Shown here: in pieces, positions 18,424 through 27,749 of the stretch | How positions within the stretch are numbered: position 1 is the first letter of the stretch | Layout: each line of letters starts with the position of its first letter | Source of the DNA: Chloroflexota bacterium | Lineage (GTDB): Bacteria; Chloroflexota; Dehalococcoidia; Lucifugimonadales; UBA826 | Assembly (NCBI GenBank): GCA_003228105.1 | Contig: QGNN01000006.1 | Location: 1-60,378 of the forward strand | Direction of reading: 5' to 3' | DNA: 60,378 bases | The notes under the pieces: model-generated | The model's input: the letters and a program-made list of their open reading frames with translations, nothing else | Told to the model about the DNA's origin: nothing | The model's database searches: none | Program-made: the position numbers and the translations under genes

Positions 18424-19889
18424 ACTTTCACTTGATATATCCAGAGTTTCTTTTAATTGGGCTTGCGTTCCTTGTTCTGACGTTAGATTTTTTCTTATCG
18501 GAGAAAAAGAAATATTTGTTGAATTGGGTCTCCGCCTTCGGTATGGCTTTCATACTTGGAATAGCCTTGTTTATGAATCAGCAAGGTGACCTGTACCAAG
18601 GATTGTTGATCATCGATGGGTATGCGAGTTTTTTCAGGATATTTTTTCTAGCTATAGGAATAGTAGTGACACTTATATCACGAGATTATGTGGACTCTAA
18701 TGTTTCAAATCCCGGTGAATACTACGCTATTTTGATTTTCACTATTTTGGCATCAATATCGTTGGCTTCATCCGGTGAGTTACTAACAGCCTATGTCAGC
18801 CTAGAAATTTTAAGCTTCGGCCTATATGTGTTAGTCGCATATGACCGATATAACCCTGCTTCAAATGAAGCAGGGGTCAAATTTATCCTTTTAGGGGCTT
18901 TTTCCTCGGCTTTGATTCTATATGGCTTGAGCCAAACATACGGGTTGATAGGAACCACTAGATTTAATGAAATTGCCGTTTTACTTAACTCGATGGAAAA
19001 CATATCAATTGGAATGCTCATCGGGTTCGTTTTGATTCTGGCTGGAATAGCATTCAAACTGGCTATTGTACCGTTTCACATGTGGGCTCCTGATGCCTAT
19101 GAAGGGGCGCCTATGCCAATAACGGCTTGGTTGTCGGTATGTTCGAAAGTGGCGATTGTTGCTTTGGCTATTAGATTCTTCACCAACGGCATATTCCCTC
19201 TTGCTCCTGATTGGCAGCCTATCCTAATGATCTTGGCAGTTCTTACTATGATAGGCGGCAATTTATTAGCACTCGTTCAAAAAAACATGAAACGCCTACT
19301 AGCTTATTCCAGCATCGGACATGCCGGGTATCTACTTATGGGTTTGGCTGCATTGGTCGGGGTCAGCGATGATGGTACTGTAAGTAAGGATCTTACCCAT
19401 TTAGTTTCGAATGGATTGATTTTTCATATGGTTGCCTATGGGGCGACAAATTTTGCGATTTTTTTCTGCTTAATAATTGTTTATAACAGTACTGGTAGAG
19501 AGGATATTCAAGGTCTTTCAGGACTTGCTGCAAAGCAACCTTTAGTGGCTTTGGTGATGGTTTGTTCTTTGTTTTCTTTAGCAGGTATGCCTGTGTTTGC
19601 GGGTTTCACTAGTAAATTTTATCTGTTTAATGCCGTAGCATTGCAGGGATTTTTGCTGATGGTTGGGGTGGCGATAGTTGCGAGCCTAATCTCACTATAC
19701 TATTACCTTACCGTAGCCCGGTATTTGTATATTGAAAAAAATTCCAATGATTCGGTAATCTATGTTTCATTCAATAGTAAATTGATTCTTATAGCACTAT
19801 TAGGTTTTATGGTTTTAGCGGGAGTCTATCCCTCCCCTTTGATGGATTTGATTCAAACTGCCACCGATTCCATCTTAAAAATAGACTAA
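18420..19889 (+). CDS. nuoN: NADH-quinone oxidoreductase subunit N
   Basis: The 489-residue antiporter-like subunit and last gene of the operon. Diagnostic stretches include AYVSLEILSFGLYVLVAYDR, AFKLAIVPFHMWAPDAYEGA, and LLAYSSIGHAGYLLMGLAAL. The operon has nuoABCDHIJKLMN in canonical order with nuoE, nuoF and nuoG absent from the expected positions between D and H. No strong terminator follows the stop. Confidence 0.96.
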   Translation: MNFHLIYPEFLLIGLAFLVLTLDFFLSEKKKYLLNWVSAFGMAFILGIALFMNQQGDLYQGLLIIDGYASFFRIFFLAIGIVVTLISRDYVDSNVSNPGEYYAILIFTILASISLASSGELLTAYVSLEILSFGLYVLVAYDRYNPASNEAGVKFILLGAFSSALILYGLSQTYGLIGTTRFNEIAVLLNSMENISIGMLIGFVLILAGIAFKLAIVPFHMWAPDAYEGAPMPITAWLSVCSKVAIVALAIRFFTNGIFPLAPDWQPILMILAVLTMIGGNLLALVQKNMKRLLAYSSIGHAGYLLMGLAALVGVSDDGTVSKDLTHLVSNGLIFHMVAYGATNFAIFFCLIIVYNSTGREDIQGLSGLAAKQPLVALVMVCSLFSLAGMPVFAGFTSKFYLFNAVALQGFLLMVGVAIVASLISLYYYLTVARYLYIEKNSNDSVIYVSFNSKLILIALLGFMVLAGVYPSPLMDLIQTATDSILKID

Positions 19890-19946
19890 TCTCTCTGATA
19901 AACTGAACGGCGGACTTCTAATTACACCGAGAGAAAGGAGATGAAA

Positions 19947-20678
19947 TTGGCTCATTCAATAGATTGGCCTGAAGAATATAAAAGAGGGCTTGTTGTGGTA
20001 GCTCATGCTGATGATGCGGAATATGGTTGTTCAGGCACTGTGGCTCGATTAGTTGCTGAGGGTTGGGACATGGCCTATGTTTTGTGTACTGACGGGAGTA
20101 AAGGCACCAGTGATCCAGACATAACGGAAGGGCAATTATCTGAAATTAGAAGGGAAGAACAAGGTAATGCAGGAAAAATTTTAGGCTTATCGAATGTCGC
20201 CTTTTTGGGGCATCCTGATAGTTATTTACAGCCTACGCTAGATTTAAGGAAAGACGTAGCCAGAGAAATCCGCCGACAAAAACCTGATATAGTCATCTGC
20301 CAATACCCCATGAGAATATTAGATGGTGGTTTTGGCTCTGGTCATCCAGACCACATGACTGCGGGCGATGCCGCCCTTTCTGCTATATTTCCAGCTGCCA
20401 GAGATCATATGACTTTCCCCGAATTGATTGAAGAAGGATTTGAACCTCATAAAGTCGCAGAAGCGTGGATAATGGGACATCCCGAACCTGACCTTTGGGT
20501 TGATATAAGTGACCATATGGAAACTTCGATAAAAGCCCTAACGGCTCACGTGTCTCAGATGGGTGGTAAATCATATGATGAGGTATTGGAAAGGATGTTG
20601 GAGTGGCGTGGAGAAAGAGGTAAAGGTAAAGGAATGCCACAGGCAGACGCCTTTAAACGGATTTATTATAGAAGGTAA
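19947..20678 (+). CDS. PIG-L family N-acetyl-sugar deacetylase
   Basis: The protein of about 243 residues belongs to the PIG-L/LmbE zinc deacetylase family (GlcNAc-PI, mycothiol, bacillithiol and related substrates). The metal motif reads AHADDAEYGCSGT, where the family more often has AHPDD, and the second metal-binding motif is GSGHPDHMTAG. ATG 19941 directly abuts the AAGGAG ribosome-binding site, so TTG 19947, 6 nt behind it, is the likelier start, giving MAHSIDWPEEY. Substrate is unknown. A cupin gene follows after 23 bp, suggesting a small operon. Confidence 0.85.
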   Translation: MAHSIDWPEEYKRGLVVVAHADDAEYGCSGTVARLVAEGWDMAYVLCTDGSKGTSDPDITEGQLSEIRREEQGNAGKILGLSNVAFLGHPDSYLQPTLDLRKDVAREIRRQKPDIVICQYPMRILDGGFGSGHPDHMTAGDAALSAIFPAARDHMTFPELIEEGFEPHKVAEAWIMGHPEPDLWVDISDHMETSIKALTAHVSQMGGKSYDEVLERMLEWRGERGKGKGMPQADAFKRIYYRR

Positions 20679-20701
20679 AAACAAATAATAAAGGAATAAA
20701 A

Positions 20702-21013
20702 ATGAAACCTGTTATTAAAAATTACAGAGATCATTCGAACCCAATTTTAGGTAAGAGTGATGGAGTTCCTAATTATGTGATGCTCTATGTTCAGCATGCA
20801 CCAGGAGAATCTTCACCTTTTCATATCCATCCATGGGAACATCAGGCTTTTATCACTGAAGGGTCTGGGGTATTGTTTTTTGGTGGCGAGGAATATCCTA
20901 TAAAACAAGGGGATTGTGTTCATGTACCTGAGGATGTTGAGCATCAGTTTAGAAATACGGGGGATGTTCCGATGAATAGGGTTACCGTAAACCCAATAAA
21001 ATCAGAAGAGTAG
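20702..21013 (+). CDS. Small cupin-domain protein
   Basis: The 103-residue single-domain cupin carries metal-binding histidines in PFHIHPWEHQAFITEGSG (motif 1) and the motif 2 sequence GDCVHVPEDVEHQFRNTGD. Such proteins may be isomerases, dioxygenases or ligand sensors, so the activity is undetermined. It lies behind the PIG-L gene on the same strand and converges on a broken dapA-family gene. Confidence 0.85.
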   Translation: MKPVIKNYRDHSNPILGKSDGVPNYVMLYVQHAPGESSPFHIHPWEHQAFITEGSGVLFFGGEEYPIKQGDCVHVPEDVEHQFRNTGDVPMNRVTVNPIKSEE

Positions 21014-21015
21014 AT

Positions 21016-21883
21016 TTATTTTAGGCCGACCCTGTTAATTATTTGAAGGAGTTCATTAAAAGTATTTTCAGCAAGTTGACCCGCAGGGCGCCTAACAATC
21101 GGATGATTTATTAACCTCCGATGATGGATACCTGCTTTTCGAACGGCAAGACCAATTCCTTACTGTTGCTCAAATTGGATAAGGGGAAGATGATCATAGA
21201 ATAACTTTTCGGTAAGATCAGAAGCCCCAGGTTTATGATGGTTACAAATTTGTACCAATACTTTAGGGTACGCAAACCCAGTCATAGCTCATCTAGAAGA
21301 AATACTCCGCCAGGCCCGCCAAAAATCCCTAAACTGTCTAGAATTTTATTACGGATAGCACTTATTTTCGTTGGAGTTGGTGGGTCTTCGAGTTTAAGGT
21401 ATTTCACATTCGGGATTCCGTTCGCTACCTTGACTACAAAATCGACAGGCATTTCCACTTCCGATGTCTGCGGATAGTCTTGCATTACGATAGGGATAGG
21501 TATTTGTTCTGCTAGTTGGTAGTAATATCCGAATAAGACATCCAAGTTGGTCTTTGGCATAGAAGGTGTTAAACCATAACCGCCGTGGCCCACATTTGTT
21601 CAGCCTCTTTACTTCTTTCTATCATTGCTTTTGTTCCACTAGCTGAGGTTCCCAAAGTTATAGGTAGATTGTCAGCAGGATCTATTATTATTCCTGCGAT
21701 TTTCATTCGCTCTTTATCGGATAGGCGGGCAGTTTCACCCATCACTCCCAAACCAACGACTCCAATGCAGCCAGAGGATATTGCCTCAGCCGCTAAATTA
21801 GGTATTGATTCATAGTCGGCCTCTTCTTTTTGATCGAAGGGGGTCGCTAGCATTCAAGGCATTCCGTAGAAAGAGTCGGGCAT
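21016..21883 (-). pseudogene. Broken dihydrodipicolinate synthase-family (DapA-like) gene
   Basis: Read on the minus strand from ATG 21883 (AGGAG upstream), the frame begins MPDSFYGMP, meets an in-frame TGA, then continues MLATPFDQKEEADYESIPNL. It shifts frame near 21571-21573, where restoring one T to a TTT run joins ATAVMV to LTPSMPKTNLDV. The Schiff-base lysine segment VKYLKLEDPP survives. A further lesion after GGVFLLDEL shifts frame again into AMTGFAYPKVLVQI, and a TAA interrupts the last part before a terminal stop at 21016-21018. The total span, about 289 codons, matches a full-length DapA/N-acetylneuraminate-lyase-type aldolase. At least four lesions make it a true pseudogene. Confidence 0.88.
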
Positions 21884-21892
21884 ATCTTTCTC

Positions 21893-22921
21893 CTATTGGG
21901 AGTAAATTGCTCTTATACGATGATTCTCGCTGTCAGCTATGTAAGTTATTCCAGAGAGGTCCATTACTACACCATGAGGTCGGGCGAGTTCAGCCATGCT
22001 GGAAGAGCCACCATCTCCCCCTGACCCTAAGATTCCCCCAGCGATGGTGTCGATAATGTTGTTTTCTGTATAAATAATTCGGAGAGCGTGATTTTCTGTG
22101 TCCACTACCAATATATTTCCATCATTGTCACACCTTATGGCTTTGGGGCCATTGAGCAAGGCATATTTTGCATCTTCGCCGTCACCTGTGTAGCCTTTTT
22201 CTCCCGTTCCAGCGATAGTGCTGATGATTCCTTCTGGGTCTATTTTTCTGATTGTATTTCCTTCTCTTTCACAGATGTATATATTGCCAATTTTGTCAGT
22301 GCACACTGCCCTGGCACCAAATATGCCGGCTTTTACTGCTGGGCCCCCATCCCCTGTGTGTTCTTTCATTCTGGTCCCAGCTACGGTGGAAAGGGTCCCA
22401 GTATTGGTATCAAATTTCCGTATTCTTTGATCCTGGACATCGGCTATCAATAAGTGGCCATCGTTGTCTATGGCACAGTCATTAGGTTCTATCATTGCTG
22501 ATTTGGTTGCTGAAATACCATCCTCTCCCGAACCTGGTTTACCTGTACCGACGATAGTTCTTATTTCATTAGTAGACTTATCGATCACTCTTATAGATGG
22601 GTTGAATCTTTGGCATATGAAGACGTTTCCGGTTTTGTCTACTTGTATTGCATATATTTCATCTATTGTGGCGTGTTTGGCATCTTCTCCATCACCGGTG
22701 TGCCCCTGCGAACCGGTACCAGCAAAATTTTCGATGATTCCAGAATCTAAATTTAGGCGTCGCACCCTGAAATTAAAACAATCGGCGATATATAGATATT
22801 TTCCAGTTGGATCAATGTCTACATGGAATGGATTATCCATTGTGGCCTCTTTGGCAGGGCCTCCGTCACCACTATATCCCTTCTCACTGGTGCCAACTAT
22901 GCTTTTAATTACAGAGCGCAT
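21893..22921 (-). CDS. NHL-repeat six-bladed beta-propeller protein
   Basis: The 342-residue protein consists almost wholly of six repeats, each running roughly IAGTGxxGxxGDGxxA, then a calcium- or turn-like DxxGNxxIAD and NxxIRxI. This gives one repeat per propeller blade. No signal peptide, membrane segment or enzymatic domain is visible, so it is probably cytosolic or leaderless. NHL propellers serve as protein- or ligand-binding scaffolds and some are lyases; no activity is assigned. It lies directly upstream of the broken dapA-like gene on the same strand. Confidence 0.85.
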   Translation of the reverse strand: MRSVIKSIVGTSEKGYSGDGGPAKEATMDNPFHVDIDPTGKYLYIADCFNFRVRRLNLDSGIIENFAGTGSQGHTGDGEDAKHATIDEIYAIQVDKTGNVFICQRFNPSIRVIDKSTNEIRTIVGTGKPGSGEDGISATKSAMIEPNDCAIDNDGHLLIADVQDQRIRKFDTNTGTLSTVAGTRMKEHTGDGGPAVKAGIFGARAVCTDKIGNIYICEREGNTIRKIDPEGIISTIAGTGEKGYTGDGEDAKYALLNGPKAIRCDNDGNILVVDTENHALRIIYTENNIIDTIAGGILGSGGDGGSSSMAELARPHGVVMDLSGITYIADSENHRIRAIYSQ

Positions 22922-23025
22922 ATTTTATTCCTTGGATATTCGCTATTTTTTCACCCAAATCATTCTATATCACGGGTAAAATACTGTAGGAAGAATGTGC
23001 AAAAATTAATATAAGTAGTAAGTGT

Positions 23026-24537
23026 ATGAATAAAGTATTGTTTTTTTTGATAGGTTTATTGTCTTTCTTGTTATTCGCTTGTGGTTCCGATTCAGAAATT
23101 GATTCGTCTGTAATATTAGAAATTGAGACTACCCCCATCGTTGAGATGATATCTACGGCCAAACCTGCAATTACCCAATTATCCCCTATCACACCGATAG
23201 CTATCCAACCGATGACTACTCAAATGGTTGTACCAACAAAGGTGCCTCAAACAAAGGTGCTTCAAAAATCCATAACCCAAGATAATAAAATTAGTTCCGG
23301 GGAGCCGGATTCAAAATCAGTGCTTGAAATCATTTCCCGTCTGAAAGAGGAGCTAAACAACGGGTACTCACACCATTCAATTTTGAACATGAATATGGCT
23401 ATTTCATTTGACGATTACTTGGAAGATATGCCATTGCTAATGGAGGGAGATGTTCAAAATTCCCGTAATTTCAAAGGAGTCACTTCTTTTGAAGATAATA
23501 ATCAAATCAAAACGATCGAAATGATCGTCTTTGATCAGGATACCTTTGCCAAATATCCTGATACCAAATATTGGATCCAGTTTCCAGAAGGTCAAACCCC
23601 TGTAACCCCCATATCGATAATTGAATTGCTAAAAAACAATTTTGTTCAAGGGGAACTCACTGGTATTGAAAATTCTGGTGGTGTCTCTTCCCAACATATT
23701 AGCAGTGAACTTGAGTCAAAGATTTTTGGTGAGTTACTGCCGGTACTGGATGACTCCACAGGTATTTTGCAAGTGGATATGTGGGTTGAACCTGATAGCT
23801 TGCAAATAGGTAGATTATTAATTAATGGATTGGTTATAGGGGGGCCTAGAGTTAAAGGCCCTGACGGACAAGAGATAACGATTAAGGTTGATATTGAAAT
23901 GTCATCATGGGATTTTGGAAAACTGGTTGAGTTAGCTAAACCGGATTTACCAGCTTCTCCTGAACCGATGGTTTGGGATTTACCACCTGAAATGATGTTG
24001 GATTTGGACCAAGATTATTCTGCCATCATTAAAATATATGGGGGAGGGGAAATAAAGATTGATCTTTTGCAAGATGAAGCCCCAGTGACTGTCAACAATT
24101 TTATTTTTCTTTCCAATCAGGGCTATTATGACTGGGTCACCTTTCATAGAGTAATCCCTGATTTTATGGCCCAAGGGGGTGATCCTTCGGGTACAGGCCG
24201 TGGTGGTCCTGGGTACCACATAGATAATGAATTTCACCCTGATGCGAGACATAACTCTGCTGGGGTAGTTTCGATGGCAAATTCGGGGCTTCGGCCGGAT
24301 GGTCACGGTACCAGCGGAAGTCAATTTTTCATCACATATAGGGAGGCACCATTTTTGGATGGATTGAATCCAGATGGGACTATAAAGGACTGTAACAATG
24401 GCTCTTGCCATTCGGTGTTTGGAAGACTTCTAGAAGGCATGGAGGTTTTGGGAAGCATCATTCCTCGAGATCCTGAAACTACCAAGTTACCAGGCGATGT
24501 CATTGAGAGTATTGAAATTATTTCGACACCAAAATAA
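23026..24537 (+). CDS. Lipoprotein with LppX/LprG-like and cyclophilin domains
   Basis: The 503-residue protein has a lipoprotein signal peptide (hydrophobic residues 4-17, lipobox LFAC with Cys19), so it should be anchored outside the membrane. A Thr/Pro/Gln-rich linker runs to about residue 95. Residues of about 100-305 resemble the LppX_LprAFG lipid-carrier fold (GVTSFEDNNQIKTIEMIVFD, then ILQVDMWVEPDSLQIGRLLI). Residues of about 335-503 are a cyclophilin peptidyl-prolyl isomerase with TFHRVIPDFMAQGGDPSGTG and the catalytic FHR arginine. The lipid-carrier match is weaker than the cyclophilin one. The domain pairing is unusual. Confidence 0.82.
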   Translation: MNKVLFFLIGLLSFLLFACGSDSEIDSSVILEIETTPIVEMISTAKPAITQLSPITPIAIQPMTTQMVVPTKVPQTKVLQKSITQDNKISSGEPDSKSVLEIISRLKEELNNGYSHHSILNMNMAISFDDYLEDMPLLMEGDVQNSRNFKGVTSFEDNNQIKTIEMIVFDQDTFAKYPDTKYWIQFPEGQTPVTPISIIELLKNNFVQGELTGIENSGGVSSQHISSELESKIFGELLPVLDDSTGILQVDMWVEPDSLQIGRLLINGLVIGGPRVKGPDGQEITIKVDIEMSSWDFGKLVELAKPDLPASPEPMVWDLPPEMMLDLDQDYSAIIKIYGGGEIKIDLLQDEAPVTVNNFIFLSNQGYYDWVTFHRVIPDFMAQGGDPSGTGRGGPGYHIDNEFHPDARHNSAGVVSMANSGLRPDGHGTSGSQFFITYREAPFLDGLNPDGTIKDCNNGSCHSVFGRLLEGMEVLGSIIPRDPETTKLPGDVIESIEIISTPK

Positions 24538-24540
24538 TAC

Positions 24541-25140
24541 CTAACTGAGTTTCAGGAATTGTTCACCATAAGTAACCATTTCTGTAAAAGTTGACGTTTT
24601 TCTCACTGAATCAATTAAATTGATTGGTTCCATGATCTCTGTTGGGTGATTAAGATTAAGTCTCCAAAATCCAACGTCGTACCATTCTCCGTCTTTATAT
24701 CCTGCGTTAGTCATCAAATAATCTTTGGTAAACCCAAAATGTTCGTGAAGTGAAATACTGGGATCGTTTGGAAGGGCGATAACACCATAGGCCGAAGTGA
24801 AGCCTTGTAATTTCAGACATTCCAATAATGACGCATAGAGAGCTTTCCCTATTCCTAAACCGTGAGCTGCCTCTCTAACATATACTGTTGTTTCCACTAT
24901 CCAATCGTAAGCACTTCTGTCTCGGAATTTACTTCCATAGGAATAGCCCATTATTTCGTTTTCATGTTCACAAACGAGCCAAGTGTATGTTTCGGACACC
25001 TTTTTCATTCGTCCATACATTTCAGTTCCGTCAGGAGGATTCGTTTCAAAAGTTATCGGAGTATTTATTACATATGGATAATAAATGGCCGCCACCTGAC
25101 GAGCCTCCCTTTTGGGATCTGCTAGTCGGATGACGGCCAT
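24541..25140 (-). CDS. GNAT acetyltransferase, phosphinothricin-acetyltransferase-like
   Basis: The 199-residue acetyl-CoA-dependent N-acetyltransferase. The N-terminal AAIYYPYVINTPITFETNPP is typical of the Pat/MddA branch, which acetylates phosphinothricin, methionine sulfoximine or related amino acids. The acetyl-CoA pyrophosphate loop is visible as REAAHGLGIGKALYASLL. The actual substrate is unknown. It converges with the lipoprotein-cyclophilin gene, with only 3 bp between their stops. Confidence 0.85.
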   Translation of the reverse strand: MAVIRLADPKREARQVAAIYYPYVINTPITFETNPPDGTEMYGRMKKVSETYTWLVCEHENEIMGYSYGSKFRDRSAYDWIVETTVYVREAAHGLGIGKALYASLLECLKLQGFTSAYGVIALPNDPSISLHEHFGFTKDYLMTNAGYKDGEWYDVGFWRLNLNHPTEIMEPINLIDSVRKTSTFTEMVTYGEQFLKLS

Positions 25141-25167
25141 TTGTAAGTAGGTATCCCTATTATAGGT

Positions 25168-26097
25168 TTATTCCTTTGGCACTTGCGGAGGAGCAGGGTT
25201 AGCCATATCCATTCCTAGTGTTCCAGGGAACATCGCATCTATTTCTTCGACAGTCCATCTACCATTTTTTCTTAAGGTTCGTTCTTCAGTCGGGTTACTC
25301 ATTAAAGAGATTTGTCCCCCCTGACAATGGAAGACGTGACCATTCACATCCTTAGATTCATCTGAGGCCAGCCATGCTACCATAGGAGCAATATCTTCAG
25401 GGTCGCGGTTTAACTCCAGAGGAGTCACTGCAGCACTCGCCTGAATCCCGCTTGAAGCTCTGATATCTTTGGCAGATTGAGGCACTGTTTGGGTCATCCT
25501 AGAATTTGCTCCAGGGGATATGGCATTGACCGTAACACCATACCTGCCTAGGTCACGTGCGATAGCTCGGGTAAATCCTGCTATTCCATCCTTTGCAGCT
25601 CCGTAATTTGCTTGACCTGAATTACCGTACAAACCTGAAGTGGAAGAGAAATTAATTATTCTGCCACTTCGCTGTTGCCTGAACAGTATGGAAGCAGCTT
25701 TAGCTACAGTGAAGGTCCCTTTAAGATGAACCGCAATAACTGCGTCCCATTCTTCCTCTGTCATGTTGAACAGCATTCGATCTCTAAGAATTCCAGCCAC
25801 GGCCACAACTATGTCTAGTTTGCCGAAGTTGTCTAGAGCGGCTTTGATAATATTTTCGCCACCATCCATCTCGGAGACAGAATCGTAGTTGGCTGCAGCT
25901 TCACCTCCGGCTGCTTTAATTTCATTTACAACTTCGTCAGCTGGGGCGACAGAATCTCCGCTGCCATCTACGGCACCACCAAGGTCGTTCACAACTACCT
26001 TTGCGCCCTCTTCTGCGAGTAATAAGGCTATACCACGCCCTATACCGCGACCTGAACCAGTGACTACTGCTACTTTATCTTTAAGAAGGGTTCCCAT
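25168..26097 (-). CDS. SDR oxidoreductase (3-hydroxyacyl-CoA dehydrogenase-like)
   Basis: The 309-residue short-chain dehydrogenase has the nucleotide-binding TGSGRGIGRGIA, the NDLGGAVDGSGD segment characteristic of the MFE-2/HSD17B4-like branch, and the catalytic YGAAK with an upstream serine in FSSTSGLYG. A (3R)-hydroxyacyl-CoA or related alcohol substrate is likely but not proven. It lies 52 bp downstream of a closely related paralogue with the same domain order and C-terminal tail (NPAPPQVPKE against NPSPPQAPK), evidence of tandem duplication. Confidence 0.88.
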   Translation of the reverse strand: MGTLLKDKVAVVTGSGRGIGRGIALLLAEEGAKVVVNDLGGAVDGSGDSVAPADEVVNEIKAAGGEAAANYDSVSEMDGGENIIKAALDNFGKLDIVVAVAGILRDRMLFNMTEEEWDAVIAVHLKGTFTVAKAASILFRQQRSGRIINFSSTSGLYGNSGQANYGAAKDGIAGFTRAIARDLGRYGVTVNAISPGANSRMTQTVPQSAKDIRASSGIQASAAVTPLELNRDPEDIAPMVAWLASDESKDVNGHVFHCQGGQISLMSNPTEERTLRKNGRWTVEEIDAMFPGTLGMDMANPAPPQVPKE

Positions 26098-26149
26098 CTT
26101 TCTTACTCCTGACTTTTTTTACTCTTAAAACCTATCTAAACCATTAACA

Positions 26150-27070
26150 CTATTTGGGCGCTTGTGGTGGCGATGGGTTGACTAAGCCTTGTGTGAGATG
26201 CTGTGGAGCTAGTTCTCTAAGTTCCTCTACATTCCACCTTCCTTGTTTGAAAATGGTGCGAACTCGTCGTGGTAGGGAAAGCTTAGTGATTGCTCCTCCA
26301 TATACGAGGAAAGTCTGACCATTAATACTAGCTGCCTGATCAGAGGCCAAATATGCTACGAATGGTGCGATATCCTCCGCTTCCATCTGAGTTGTTGGTG
26401 GAGTGGCTTCCCTATCATCGGGCCGATCAGCCCTTAACTGTCTAGCCGAATCGGGGACAGACTGAGTCATTCTAGTGTTAGCTCTTGGAGAAATAGAATT
26501 TGCTGTTACTCCATATCGGCCTAGGTCTTTTGCGGCTACTTTGGTGAAACCTGCGATTCCGGATTTGGCAGCTGCATAGTTACCTTGTCCTGTATTTCCT
26601 ATAAGACCAGATTCTGATGCAAATGTTATTATTCGGCCACTTCTTTGCTGGCGATACAAGATTGAAGCATATTTGCAAACTGTGAAAGTGCCTTTTAAAT
26701 GAACCCGAATAACATCATCCCATTCTTGTTCTGTCATATTGAAAATCATTCTGTCTCTCAATATTCCAGCTACCGTTACTACGATGTCTAATTTGTCATA
26801 GTTGTCCAAAGCAGATTTAACGATAGCCTCGCCACCTTCCATCGTCGATATATCGGTGTAGTTTGGTGTGGCTTCTCCTCCTGCAGCTTTTATCTCTTCA
26901 ACGACTTGTTCTGCTGGGGTATTTGAACTGCCTTCTCCGTCTAATGCAGCACCGATATCATTTACAATGACTTTGGCTCCTTCCGAAGCCAATTGTTTTG
27001 CTACTCCTGCCCCTATTCCTCTACCTGATCCTGTGACTATTGCAACTTTACCGTCTAGGTAATTCGCCAT
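26150..27070 (-). CDS. SDR oxidoreductase, tandem paralogue
   Basis: A short-chain dehydrogenase of about 306 residues starting MANYLDGKVAIVTGSGRGIG; the ATG at 27068-27070 has AGGAGG 7-8 nt upstream and is preferred to a longer frame from 27133. NAD(P) binding TGSGRGIG, NDIGAALDGEGS and catalytic YAAAK match the neighbouring SDR at 25168-26097. The pair probably acts on related acyl-CoA or alcohol substrates, and the first gene carries the only strong ribosome-binding site seen in the pair. Confidence 0.88.
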   Translation of the reverse strand: MANYLDGKVAIVTGSGRGIGAGVAKQLASEGAKVIVNDIGAALDGEGSSNTPAEQVVEEIKAAGGEATPNYTDISTMEGGEAIVKSALDNYDKLDIVVTVAGILRDRMIFNMTEQEWDDVIRVHLKGTFTVCKYASILYRQQRSGRIITFASESGLIGNTGQGNYAAAKSGIAGFTKVAAKDLGRYGVTANSISPRANTRMTQSVPDSARQLRADRPDDREATPPTTQMEAEDIAPFVAYLASDQAASINGQTFLVYGGAITKLSLPRRVRTIFKQGRWNVEELRELAPQHLTQGLVNPSPPQAPK

Positions 27071-27233
27071 TTTTTTCCTCCTGAGATTCGTTCGCAACAC
27101 AAAATTAACCTTATCATTTGCGCGCAAGTCCATTGTGCCACAATTAGGCGGGTCTTGTCATAGATGGTCTAGTTTATTTATCCTGAACTAAAATGTTAGT
27201 AATTATTGCAAATGAAAATAGGCTGGTATCGCC

Positions 27234-27725
27234 GTGCATATTGTTTTATACAGGCCCGAAATCCCTTATAACACCGGCAACATAATCCGACTTTGTGCCA
27301 ATGTTGGCGCTGAATTACACTTGATCCATCCTTTGGGATTTGAACTTACAGAAGCCAAATTACGGCGGGCAGCTTTGGATTATTCTGATTTAGCAGTCGT
27401 GACGGAGCATGAAAATCTAGAAAATTACAAAAAAATATACCCTGATAGAATCTATTACGCTACATCATCTCGCTCCCGGAAATATTACAGCGAAATCGAA
27501 TTTGGAAATAAAGACACATACATATTTGGTCCAGAATCGTCAGGAATACCACCTGCGGTTTTGGATACAATTCCAAAAGAAAGACATCTGTTGATCCCTA
27601 TGAAACCAGGAAACAGGAGCCTGAATATTGCAAACGCGGTTTCCATAATAGTCTATGAGGCTTGGAGACAAAATAATTTTGAGCATGCCGGTCCTCCTAG
27701 AACAATATTCAAATCAGAAAATTAA
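27234..27725 (+). CDS. trmL: tRNA (cytidine/uridine(34)-2'-O)-methyltransferase
   Basis: The 163-residue SPOUT-class RNA methyltransferase modifies the wobble base of certain leucine tRNAs using S-adenosylmethionine. Family motifs include the N-terminal VLYRPEIPYNTGNIIRLCAN, the motif 2 segment FGPESSGIPP, and the knot-forming PMKPGNRSLNIANAVSIIVY. Length is standard for TrmL. The GTG start at 27234 gives the expected N-terminus. Confidence 0.93.
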   Translation: MHIVLYRPEIPYNTGNIIRLCANVGAELHLIHPLGFELTEAKLRRAALDYSDLAVVTEHENLENYKKIYPDRIYYATSSRSRKYYSEIEFGNKDTYIFGPESSGIPPAVLDTIPKERHLLIPMKPGNRSLNIANAVSIIVYEAWRQNNFEHAGPPRTIFKSEN

Positions 27726-27749
27726 AATACCAAAAAGAAGAGTAGATTT

